From Acidobacteriaceae bacterium (GTDB lineage: Bacteria > Acidobacteriota > Terriglobia > Terriglobales > Acidobacteriaceae), in NCBI GenBank assembly GCA_025361625.1, contig JANYKL010000078.1, positions 1 to 64,000 on the forward strand: 64,000 bases of DNA, in the 5' to 3' direction. The translations under genes and the position numbers were made by a program. The notes under the pieces are model-generated. The model saw nothing but the letters and a program-made list of their open reading frames with translations, searched no databases and was not told the origin of the DNA. How positions within the stretch are numbered: the first letter of the stretch is position 1; every line of letters begins with the position of its first letter. Of the stretch, positions 8,649 to 16,736 are shown one piece after another.

Positions 8649-9764
8649 TTACTTTACTTGTACAACTGCGGAATCGTCAGCAGCCCGGTTTTTTCTCTTA
8701 CGCGATTGCCCCTGCGACATGCTTCGGGCAAACCCGCAAGACTCGCGAATGCGAAGTTCTGGTTGCAGCTTCTTAACTACCGCGGAGCTAGGATCTCCGG
8801 CAATACGCCGGATAAGTAGTTCGGCCGCCTCAGTTCCTAGTTGGTGCTTAGGCAATTCAACCGTCGTCAAGCGGGGGCGGAAAACTCCGAGCCATGGGTA
8901 GTCGTCAAAGCTGACCAAGCCGAAATCTTCCGGACATTGCAATCCCATTTCCTCGGCAGCTTTCAACAGACCGATTGTCATTAAGTGATTCGCGACGTAT
9001 ATTCCATCCGGCCGGTGGGATAGGAGGGCATGCCCGCCGCGAAATCCGGATTCGATTCGGTAATCGCCTTCTATTATCAACTCTTTGTTGTACGGAAGAT
9101 GTTCAGCTTTCAATGCATCGCGGAATCCTTCCCAGCGGGCAATCGCGGTGCTAACTTTGAGCGGGCCACCGATTAATCCGATACGCCGTCTTCCTGCACG
9201 GGCAAGGTGAGAGACCGCGTCATACGCGCCTTGATAATCGTCAGTGATGACGGCATCTTTCGTAAGCTTGGGGTAAGTGCGCATGACCAGAACGAAAGGA
9301 GTATTAACTTCCTTGATCATCTGCATCAACGAAGGCCGGAAATCTTCGGCCGCTTTAGTAAGTAGAATTCCGTCCACTCGTTTCGAAAGCAGAAGTTCGA
9401 CCGCAACCTCCTCTTTAGCAAGAATATCGTCGCTGTTGCATAGCAGCAGGTTATATCCGTGCTTTTGCGCTGCATCCTCGGCACCGCGAACAACCATTGG
9501 AAAAAAAGGGTTGGCGATGTCTGGCACAATCATTCCTATAGTATGAGTGCGCTGTTTCGCCAAGCTTCTAGCTATAAGATTAGGCCGGTAATTCAGCTTG
9601 CGAATCGCCGCCTCCACCCGTTCTCGCAGGTTCTTGCCTACGTGCTTTTTGTTATTGATAACTGCGGAAACGGTGAAAACCGATACCTCTGACTCACGGG
9701 CTACGTCGTAGATACTTGCAGACTTAAGAGCTTTTTTAGGTTTGAGTTGTTTCAAAGAAGCCAT
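8649..9764 (-). CDS. LacI-family transcriptional regulator
   Basis: DNA-binding repressor of 371 residues. An N-terminal LacI helix-turn-helix (about 17-60, SIYDVARESEVSVFTVSAVI then LNYRPNLIARSL, the hinge) is followed by a periplasmic-binding-protein-like sensor domain (THTIGMIVPDIANPFF to about residue 345). The tail is basic (RKRKNRAADD). It is the last gene of the minus-strand arm and ends 8 bp from the convergent permease. By position it is the likely local regulator of the inositol genes with an inositol-derived effector; I found no operator palindrome shared by all the promoters. Confidence 0.92.
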   Translation of the reverse strand: MASLKQLKPKKALKSASIYDVARESEVSVFTVSAVINNKKHVGKNLRERVEAAIRKLNYRPNLIARSLAKQRTHTIGMIVPDIANPFFPMVVRGAEDAAQKHGYNLLLCNSDDILAKEEVAVELLLSKRVDGILLTKAAEDFRPSLMQMIKEVNTPFVLVMRTYPKLTKDAVITDDYQGAYDAVSHLARAGRRRIGLIGGPLKVSTAIARWEGFRDALKAEHLPYNKELIIEGDYRIESGFRGGHALLSHRPDGIYVANHLMTIGLLKAAEEMGLQCPEDFGLVSFDDYPWLGVFRPRLTTVELPKHQLGTEAAELLIRRIAGDPSSAVVKKLQPELRIRESCGFARSMSQGQSRKRKNRAADDSAVVQVK

Positions 9765-9785
9765 ACCTACCCTTAGTTAGCACAA

Positions 9786-10883
9786 CTATCTTTCACTATC
9801 ATAGATTATGGTGACAGATTGCTTCTTTTTTGCTGATTGGTAAATGGCGTCTATGATGGTCATATCGCGGTGGCCTTGCACTCCATCAGGCTTGACGCCG
9901 CTTCCCCCCTGTATTGCGGATGCAAATGCATCGATTTCCGGTGCGAATTCGTCGATTAATTTGAAGGTTCGAACCGTCTGCCTTGTGCCAATCTTCGCGA
10001 CCAGTTGCCGCTCTTCTTCAAATGGAAAAGCCGGCGACAACGAGGCCCAACCTTTGCTTCCTTGAACGTAGATGAATGATGACGGGGCCGCGCCGTACGA
10101 CGAACTACCTTGCACAATCAGCCCGCTTGCAAAGCGTAGGCGAAATGAGATACCTTCCTCTACTTCTTTAAAACGGTCTGAATCATTTACCCAAGACTGG
10201 GCAATCACCTCGACAGGATCCTCTTCAACCAGCCAGCGGGTCGTATTGACGCAATACACGCCCAGGTCCATGAGCGGGCCTCCTCCAGCCGCTTTTGCGT
10301 TCAGAAGCCAAAGCAGAGACTTGCCAGGCGTATGCAGTTCACTGAACGCTGTATGAATTACATCAATGCGACCGAGCTTTCCGCTTTGGATGAGTTGCTT
10401 TAGATAAAGCGCGCTCGGTTCGTAGTATTTTCGGTAAGCTGTCATCAGCAATACGCCATTCGCACGGCACGCGTCTAGCATGGCTGCGGATTGCTTGACG
10501 GTAGCCGCTAACGGTTTTTCGCAGAGGACATGCTTGCCAGCCTTTGCCGCCTGAATCGTCAAGTGCTCGTGCTCGCCTTGCGGAGTTGCGATGTAGACGG
10601 CGGCCACCTCGGAGTTATTGAGACAGGCTGCGTACTCAGCACTACTGTAGTGGGAACGGACCTTCAACTTCTTTGCCAGCTTGGCGGTTTCCTTTGAATC
10701 GCGGCCGACAAGAGCGACCAGCTTTGCTCTTTTGCAATGTTCGAAAGCGGGAAGAACGGAACTTTGTGCGATGCTGCCAAGACCAACGACGGCAAAGCCA
10801 ATCTTGTTGGTCTTCTGTGCCCTGTTATACGTACTTGCTTTCTTCATCATCATGGCTGGAGTATTGTCCGTATGTTGATGCAA
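9786..10883 (-). CDS. Gfo/Idh/MocA-family oxidoreductase
   Basis: NAD(P)-dependent sugar or cyclitol dehydrogenase. It has an N-terminal Rossmann fold (GFAVVGLGSIAQSSVLPAF, about 29-47), the family motif CEKPLA (about 120) and the C-terminal alpha/beta domain with GGGPLMDLGVYCVN (about 204-217) and GHRDM near the end, resembling glucose-fructose oxidoreductase and MocA relatives. The start is either TTG at 10883, directly adjoining the aminotransferase stop, or the ATG triplet at 10853; neither has a strong ribosome site. Pairing with the aminotransferase suggests the two act in sequence on an amino sugar or amino-inositol (inference). Confidence 0.88.
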   Translation of the reverse strand: MHQHTDNTPAMMMKKASTYNRAQKTNKIGFAVVGLGSIAQSSVLPAFEHCKRAKLVALVGRDSKETAKLAKKLKVRSHYSSAEYAACLNNSEVAAVYIATPQGEHEHLTIQAAKAGKHVLCEKPLAATVKQSAAMLDACRANGVLLMTAYRKYYEPSALYLKQLIQSGKLGRIDVIHTAFSELHTPGKSLLWLLNAKAAGGGPLMDLGVYCVNTTRWLVEEDPVEVIAQSWVNDSDRFKEVEEGISFRLRFASGLIVQGSSSYGAAPSSFIYVQGSKGWASLSPAFPFEEERQLVAKIGTRQTVRTFKLIDEFAPEIDAFASAIQGGSGVKPDGVQGHRDMTIIDAIYQSAKKKQSVTIIYDSER

Positions 10884-12182
10884 CTAACTTTCACGATCCG
10901 CGCGTCCCAGCTTCTGGTTGCGAATGGCCTTGTGATCCAACTCGCGGAGCTCTTCACTGTTGGCTAAAACTTTGTGGATGCCATCGGCAATCGCGTCCAC
11001 ATCTGCGCTCGTACCCAGAAAGTGCTGATGAGGGAACCAGATTGCCTCCTCATAGGCGGCCTTATCTGCCTCTGGACAGAAATACATGTTTCGCAGGTCA
11101 AGCGCCTTATCTCGCCCCCAACTCAGTGCGGGGAAATCGGCGGAATCCAACGGAAATAGTGAACTCTTATAGACGGGCTCATAGAACAAGCCGTCGCAAG
11201 GGATGCCCTCCAATTGAAGAGCGGCCACGAACGCCGCACGCGGCGTACCTTTTGCTTGATCCGCGAAGTACTTGACCACATAGCCGTAGGGCGCCAGACG
11301 AGTAATGCGCGGATCGGGCTTCAGAAGTCCAATCCCCGGTGTATCTTTGAGACGTGACTCGAAGTGCTGCATATTGTTCTCGCGCAGCGCGGACTGCTGT
11401 GGAAGCCGATCCAGTTGCGGTCCCAGGACCGCTGCCTGAAATTCTCCCATGCGATAGTTGAATCCTATGATGCGGTGATGAAACTGGTCGGTGAGGCTGG
11501 CACGCCCGGCATTGATATAGCTCTGGACTAACTCCATGTACTCGAGGTTATTGGTGATGACCGCTCCACCCTCTCCCGAAGTAATTAGTTTGCTGGATTG
11601 AAAACTGAATGCTCCAAGATCGCCCATCGAACCTGCGCCTTTGCCTTTCCACATCCCGCCGTGAGCGTGGGCGCAATCTTCCACAACCTTTAAATTGTGT
11701 TTTTTTGCGAGGCGCAGAATTTCATCCATGTCAGCGAAGCGCATTCCCAAGTGGACCGGAAGGATAGCCTTGGTTTTTGGAGTGATGGCTTGCTCGATCA
11801 ACTTCGCGTCGAGACAATAGGTGTCCGGGTCTATATCAACGAATACGGGAACCGCGTTCATCAGCAACACTGGCCCCACCGTGCCTTCCCACGTATACGC
11901 AGGAACAATGACCTCGTCACCCGGACGAATTCCAATTGCCTTTAATGAAGCCTGAATCGCGACAGTACCGGTATTCACACATTGCGCATACTTAGCGGTA
12001 TGGACTTCGGCGAATTTCTTGGCGAACGATGTTGCATGTTTACCTGGAAAGGGCTGGCCTCCCCACTTGCCGCTGTTGAGCACGTCCTCGAGGGCGGCAG
12101 CTTCTTCTTTTGTCGATAACGGCCAAGCTGTAAATGCCTCATTGCGCAGACGGCTACCGCCTGTAATCGCTAGTTTTCCCAC
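10884..12182 (-). CDS. DegT/DnrJ/EryC1/StrS-type PLP aminotransferase (StsC-like)
   Basis: PLP-dependent sugar/cyclitol aminotransferase, 432 residues. Visible features are the N-terminal LAITGG...R...AWP pattern shared with scyllo-inosose aminotransferases, CVNTGTVAIQASL (about 87-99, phosphate binding), VVEDCAHAHGG (about 165-175, aspartate to the PLP ring) and the Schiff-base lysine in SFQSSKLITSGEGG (about 190-203). In an inositol locus the closest functional precedent is L-glutamine:scyllo-inosose aminotransferase, here possibly run in the catabolic direction to remove an amino group from an inosamine. The family also includes many amino-sugar enzymes, so the substrate is an inference. 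The stop TAG is immediately followed by the next gene's TTG. Confidence 0.88.
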   Translation of the reverse strand: MGKLAITGGSRLRNEAFTAWPLSTKEEAAALEDVLNSGKWGGQPFPGKHATSFAKKFAEVHTAKYAQCVNTGTVAIQASLKAIGIRPGDEVIVPAYTWEGTVGPVLLMNAVPVFVDIDPDTYCLDAKLIEQAITPKTKAILPVHLGMRFADMDEILRLAKKHNLKVVEDCAHAHGGMWKGKGAGSMGDLGAFSFQSSKLITSGEGGAVITNNLEYMELVQSYINAGRASLTDQFHHRIIGFNYRMGEFQAAVLGPQLDRLPQQSALRENNMQHFESRLKDTPGIGLLKPDPRITRLAPYGYVVKYFADQAKGTPRAAFVAALQLEGIPCDGLFYEPVYKSSLFPLDSADFPALSWGRDKALDLRNMYFCPEADKAAYEEAIWFPHQHFLGTSADVDAIADGIHKVLANSEELRELDHKAIRNQKLGRADRES

Positions 12183-12226
12183 TTAAGCCTCCCTTATCAA
12201 AGCGAAATCTTGCGGCTCGGCAACCA

Positions 12227-13324
12227 CTAAGCAGCGTCTGGGTCAGGAATTAAAATATCGCGTACCACGCCGCTTAATTCGTAACATGCGGAAATAAACT
12301 GGCGGAGCGTGCGACGGGTCGGTGCGAAAGAATCAAATTCCTCGATCGACAGGCCGTGCTCAGTGCTCGCCCGTCGATAATCGGGGAATTGTCTCGACAG
12401 TTCGTTTTCAATTTCATCACGCACTGGTTCATCGATCCGAGAGCGGACCTCGATGTCGCTGGCGTTGAATCGCACCTGCCAGGAGTAAGGAGGTGAAATA
12501 ATCAAATCTCCTCCGATGAATTCGCTCCACTGCATGTGATTGCGAAAGGCTGCAGAAAGCAAACGAGTGCGATAGCCGCGCTCCTTGAACAGGCGATACG
12601 CCTTTTTCAATACTGCCACCCCGGCCCACTCCAGGTAGCCGGGATCAATTGAGATGTTGTTTTTGTCGACCAGAACCTTTAGCCAATCATCCAACCGACC
12701 CACCATGATGGTGCAGACCGGACCCATGCTGGCAATGTCCTTGCCCTCTGCTTGACGACGGTCAAGACCGCGCTCGATAGCCTCGGCAACAGCAACCGCT
12801 TGCGACAAGGTGAAACTTACGGTGGCATTAATGGTCACTCCGCGGTACGTGGCTTCTTCGATGGCAACGATTCCGGCGGATGTCGCTGGAATTTTCACAA
12901 TCATGTTTGCAGCTAGTGTGTTGAAGTCGACAGATTGCTCTACGATGGCACGCGCGTCTCGAAACAGTCGCGGATCGGTCTGAATCGAAAGCCTGCCGTT
13001 TCTTCCGCCCTGGTCATGAAAAATCGATTCCAGAATCTTAGCCGCTTGGATGGAAATGTCGCGCACCAGTTGCCACGCGATCTGATCTTCGGTTGCAGTC
13101 GGACGGTCTTTTATTAAGCTGCTGATGCGCGCTTTCCACGTGGGCAATTCCTTCTTGAGCACACCGAGGACGATGACGGGATTACAGGTCGCACCAACCG
13201 CGCCGTGTTCGATGGAGTATTGCAACTCCTGGATCGAGGCAGAGTCATTCCACAAGCAGGTACGTGTAGTCTGCGTCATTTTGTGAAGAGGACTTTTGTG
13301 CGTTGGTGCTCCTGCGGTCGTCAT
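12227..13324 (-). CDS. Transaldolase-family protein
   Basis: Class I aldolase-fold protein of 365 residues. The early SLWND-like segment (TCLWNDSASIQELQ), GATCNPVIVLGVL and the Schiff-base lysine in ANMIVKIPAT (about 142-151) followed by NATVSFTLSQAVAVAEAIERG are hallmarks of transaldolases. The C-terminal part continues past the usual short fructose-6-phosphate-aldolase length, with a tail ending RDILIPDPDAA. It sits between the aminotransferase and iolG. No iolC kinase or iolJ aldolase is present here, so this lysine aldolase could replace the aldol step; that is a hypothesis. An internal ATG at 13279 is an alternative start. Confidence 0.86.
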   Translation of the reverse strand: MTTAGAPTHKSPLHKMTQTTRTCLWNDSASIQELQYSIEHGAVGATCNPVIVLGVLKKELPTWKARISSLIKDRPTATEDQIAWQLVRDISIQAAKILESIFHDQGGRNGRLSIQTDPRLFRDARAIVEQSVDFNTLAANMIVKIPATSAGIVAIEEATYRGVTINATVSFTLSQAVAVAEAIERGLDRRQAEGKDIASMGPVCTIMVGRLDDWLKVLVDKNNISIDPGYLEWAGVAVLKKAYRLFKERGYRTRLLSAAFRNHMQWSEFIGGDLIISPPYSWQVRFNASDIEVRSRIDEPVRDEIENELSRQFPDYRRASTEHGLSIEEFDSFAPTRRTLRQFISACYELSGVVRDILIPDPDAA

Positions 13325-13399
13325 TTATTTTCTTCTACTCTCTCCAATTACCGGACGCCCGATTACGTTCGGAAGCGTCCTGCTCATACGAATACCTTC

Positions 13400-14431
13400 T
13401 TACGAAATTGCCCCCGCCATTCCGAGCTTGACCGCTACAGGCATCGATTTCTTATGTGACTCTTCGGCGGCAACGGCGACAGCCAACGCTTTCAGGCCGT
13501 CATCCCCGGAGACCATGGGTTCGCGGTCGAGCAAGATCGTTTGCACAAAATCCCTCACCTCAGCCAGGTAGGCATCGGCAAAACGCGAGAGAAAGTGGTC
13601 GGCTAGAATGTGTTCGCCGCCTCTTGCGGCCAAAAAAACGACCGGAGTCCCGGCAAGGCTTCCGATCAAAATCGAGCCCTTCGACCCTACGACCTCGGTG
13701 CGCACGTCGTATCCGTAGACCGCTTGTGCATAGGATTCAATATTCCCGATCGCTCCGTGCTTATATTGAAGATTGACGACGCTGGCCACGACGTCTCCGT
13801 ATTTCGCGACTTCTGGTCGGATGGTGCTGGTGGTGTAAGCCTGCACTTGGGAGATTTCATCGCGCATAAGCCATCGTGCCAGATCGAAATCGTGGATGGT
13901 ATTGGTGTAAAAAATCATTCCATTGACGCCAGATTCGTAAGCTGCGATGGGCGGTTGTTCCTTATCGCGGCCCACTGATTTGAAAATCAACGGCGTGCCT
14001 ATCTCGCCGGCTTCAATTCGTTTCATCGCAACGGCATAGCCAGGGTCGTAACGCCGCATGAATCCAACCTGAAGGCGCGTGCCGGCTTTCGAGACTGCAT
14101 CTAGCGCGGCGTATGCGTCGGCCAAATTCAGTGCCAACGGTTTTTCGCACAGGACATCTTTTCCCGCTGCTGCTGCCTGAATGACCGCTCGCGCGTGAAA
14201 CTTGTCCGGAGTCGCGATTAGAATTGCATCGATTTCTTTGTTCTCCAGCATCGCTTCGAGACTGTTGTAGAAGAGGTCAATTTCCAGGTCGATCGCAGTT
14301 TGGCGCGCACGCTCCTCCGAGACGTCGGCAACGGCAACCAGTCGCGCCTCGGGTACATTGCGGCGAAGATTTTCCGCGTGGCGCCTCCCCATTTCTCCAA
14401 TGCCTACCACGCCGATGCCGAGCTTTGCCAT
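13400..14431 (-). CDS. iolG: Inositol 2-dehydrogenase-like oxidoreductase
   Basis: Gfo/Idh/MocA dehydrogenase of 343 residues, expected to oxidise myo-inositol (or an isomer) to 2-keto-myo-inositol with NAD. It has GIGVVGIGEMGRRHAENL (about 4-21), CEKPLALNL (about 95-103, with the catalytic lysine), GFMRRYDPGYAVAMK (about 123-137) and FYTNTIHDFDLARWLM (about 173-188) containing the catalytic D-x3-H-like pattern HDFDLARW, close to IolG. AAGGA lies 7 nt before the ATG. It directly follows the iolE-like gene. Related family members act on scyllo-inositol, so stereospecificity is open. Confidence 0.88.
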   Translation of the reverse strand: MAKLGIGVVGIGEMGRRHAENLRRNVPEARLVAVADVSEERARQTAIDLEIDLFYNSLEAMLENKEIDAILIATPDKFHARAVIQAAAAGKDVLCEKPLALNLADAYAALDAVSKAGTRLQVGFMRRYDPGYAVAMKRIEAGEIGTPLIFKSVGRDKEQPPIAAYESGVNGMIFYTNTIHDFDLARWLMRDEISQVQAYTTSTIRPEVAKYGDVVASVVNLQYKHGAIGNIESYAQAVYGYDVRTEVVGSKGSILIGSLAGTPVVFLAARGGEHILADHFLSRFADAYLAEVRDFVQTILLDREPMVSGDDGLKALAVAVAAEESHKKSMPVAVKLGMAGAIS

Positions 14432-14485
14432 TATTGATCCTTATCCTTACGCTCTCGAATATTTGATAAACGTCAATCCTCGTGA

Positions 14486-15424
14486 TCAACGCACGTCAGC
14501 GGTCACTCCCAAATCTTTCACAACTTGACGCAGATATTTCAAGCTGGCAGCGATGCTTTGCGCCGGTGGGATGGCAGTAGCGCCAAACTTGACGTCCTGC
14601 TCGACCACAGACCAACCGGAATATCCGTTTTTCACCAGCGTGCGAAAAAATGCCGGGAAATCGATGTTGCCTTCTCCAATCACGGTGAAAACTTTATGTT
14701 CGATAGCTTCTTCAAAAGTCCATTTATTGTGACGTGCCTGCTCCAACACACCTACGTTGCAGTCCTTGATGTGAACGAAGCGCAATTTGTCTTTGTACTT
14801 CTCCGCTTCCGTCACCGAATCGCCATAGCCATAAACGCAATGCCCCGTGTCTAAACACAGGCCGACGTTAGTATGAGAGGTCGCGTCGAAAAACAGCTCG
14901 CACTCTTCCGGCGTCTCTACGTAAGTGGCAACGTGCGGATGGAATACTAGATCGAGACCGAAATCGTTCGCTACTTTCTCCGCGTCGGCGACAATTCTTC
15001 CCATATGCTTCCACTGGTCAGCGGTCAGTATCGGGCAGTCCTTGTCATAGGCGCGGCCGGAAAACTCATTGCGCTCGGTCGATTGATCGTCGGCAATCAC
15101 CAAAAACGGAGCTTTTAGAGCGGCCAGTAGATTGCCCACTTTACGTATGCGTTCGATGACGGCTTTGCTTGCACCCGGATCGGTCATCTTTACCGGCACA
15201 AAAGACGCCAGCAATTTAAGCTTTCGGTTTTCTAATTGAGTCTGAAGAATGTTTGGGTCGGTGGGAAAGAATCCATAGGGTCCCAACTCGGTGCCTGTAT
15301 AGCCAGCTTGCACCATCTCGTCGAGCATCGTTTCGTAGGATTGCTCCCAAGAAGGTCCGGGATAATCCAGAACCCCCCAACTGTCGGGGGCGGAAGCAAA
15401 CAAGAATCGTGCGTTCTCATTCAT
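14486..15424 (-). CDS. iolE: Inosose dehydratase-like TIM-barrel protein
   Basis: AP-endonuclease-2-type TIM barrel, about 312 residues. The opening FASAPDSWGVLDYPGPSW is the signature of 2-keto-myo-inositol dehydratase (IolE) and of rhizopine-catabolism MocC. GYTGTELGPYGFFPTD, HPHVATYVETPEE (about 165-177), CLDTGHCVYGYGD (about 194-206), VHIKDCN and EGNIDF supply the metal ligands. I place the start at the ATG at 15424, with AAAGGA 8 nt upstream, instead of 12 codons earlier. Expected reaction: scyllo-inosose to the cyclohexane trione that IolD uses. IolI/IolH epimerases share the fold, but the APDSWG motif favours IolE. Confidence 0.87.
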   Translation of the reverse strand: MNENARFLFASAPDSWGVLDYPGPSWEQSYETMLDEMVQAGYTGTELGPYGFFPTDPNILQTQLENRKLKLLASFVPVKMTDPGASKAVIERIRKVGNLLAALKAPFLVIADDQSTERNEFSGRAYDKDCPILTADQWKHMGRIVADAEKVANDFGLDLVFHPHVATYVETPEECELFFDATSHTNVGLCLDTGHCVYGYGDSVTEAEKYKDKLRFVHIKDCNVGVLEQARHNKWTFEEAIEHKVFTVIGEGNIDFPAFFRTLVKNGYSGWSVVEQDVKFGATAIPPAQSIAASLKYLRQVVKDLGVTADVR

Positions 15425-15487
15425 TTTAAGAGTCCTTTGTCGCGTTTTGTTGTTTATCACATTGGCCGAGTGCGAGGAGAGCTGAAT

Positions 15488-16636
15488 TCATCGCCATGGC
15501 TGCATGACCACCTTCATTGAATCTGATTCGATTGATTTCTGCATCGCCGCGTCCACATCTCGCAGACCGAACCGATGAGTTACCATCTCTTGCAGCGGAT
15601 AATGCTTCATGTATCTCGCCATTTGCCTCATTCCAGGGCCATAGGCAGCGGGTTCTTCTCCTCCCACCCCGAGAATGCGCACATTCTTTGAGCAGAGATG
15701 ACGATGTGGACTAATTGCAATCTCGCCTAAATCAGAAAAGTTTCCCGCCTCCACAAGCAACCCGCCGATTCGCAGCATTTCTAGTGCTTCGGGTACCGCT
15801 TGCGGCACACCGGCACATTCGATAACCATATCCGCACCGCGGCCCTTCGTCAGATCTCTTACGATCTGTAATCGGTCGGCAGCGGAAGTTATTGTGGCGT
15901 TCACTGTGTAATCTGCACCCACTCGTTTTGCAAAACTCAGTCGATAATCCGATAAGTCAATCGCGATGATGTTACCCGCTCCGAGCATGCGCGCTTTCAT
16001 AAGGAAGCACATTCCCAGCGGTCCGACGCCTAGTACCACAACCGTATCGTCGAAGCGGAACGACTCATTCGGAAATGCTGACATCTGCTTCGCTCGATCG
16101 AGCCCGACCGATACCGCAAAGATTTCGGTAAGCACTGCCACCTCGGACGGTAGATCGTCCGGCACTTTAACCAGAAAGCTTCCGGGAATGATATACATGT
16201 ATTGCGACCAGCCACCGAAGAGATGTGGCGGATTTCTGGCGCTCAAATTGTTGCCGTAATCGGTCGTGTTGTCGCAGCAATAGTAGGGAAAATCGTGGCG
16301 GCAGTAATAGCACTGTCCGCAGCAAACGTTAGCTCCCACAACAACGCGATCTCCCTCACACAACGGCACTCCTTCAAAATCGGTGTAAGTTCCGTCTCCG
16401 CCTATTGCAGCCACCGTGCCGACATTTTCATGTCCCTGGATTATCGGGAACTCCAGTTTTCGACTGCCGTACTGAGTCGTGAAACCCTGAAAGGTGTGCT
16501 TGTCCGTACCACAGATACCAGACAGTTCCATCTTGATCAGAACACAGCCGGGGGCCGGATCTGGTAGCGGATATTCCCGAATCTCGTATTGAAGCGGTTT
16601 TACAAGGGTTGCCGCGAGCACGGTTTGATTCGACAT
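15488..16636 (-). CDS. Zinc-binding medium-chain alcohol/polyol dehydrogenase
   Basis: MDR-superfamily dehydrogenase, 382 residues. Catalytic zinc ligands are Cys in GICGTDKHTF and His-Glu in GHENVGTVAAIG (about 70); structural zinc cysteines lie in NVCCGQCYYCRHDFPYYCC (about 108-126). The NAD-binding GVGPLGMCFLMKARMLGAG motif is at about 204-222. It is the first enzyme gene downstream of the second receptor and probably oxidises a polyol or cyclitol hydroxyl. The substrate cannot be read from the sequence; threonine-3-dehydrogenase- or sorbitol-dehydrogenase-like alternatives remain. No strong ribosome site precedes the ATG. Confidence 0.87.
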   Translation of the reverse strand: MSNQTVLAATLVKPLQYEIREYPLPDPAPGCVLIKMELSGICGTDKHTFQGFTTQYGSRKLEFPIIQGHENVGTVAAIGGDGTYTDFEGVPLCEGDRVVVGANVCCGQCYYCRHDFPYYCCDNTTDYGNNLSARNPPHLFGGWSQYMYIIPGSFLVKVPDDLPSEVAVLTEIFAVSVGLDRAKQMSAFPNESFRFDDTVVVLGVGPLGMCFLMKARMLGAGNIIAIDLSDYRLSFAKRVGADYTVNATITSAADRLQIVRDLTKGRGADMVIECAGVPQAVPEALEMLRIGGLLVEAGNFSDLGEIAISPHRHLCSKNVRILGVGGEEPAAYGPGMRQMARYMKHYPLQEMVTHRFGLRDVDAAMQKSIESDSMKVVMQPWR

Positions 16637-16736
16637 AGGACTATGCTCGCACTTGTCGTGGTTAAGTCAAAAGCCATTCGTGCTATCAGCAGACTGAAGG
16701 TTGTAGTTAAGCCTCGGGTTAGTTAGTCAACTAGTC

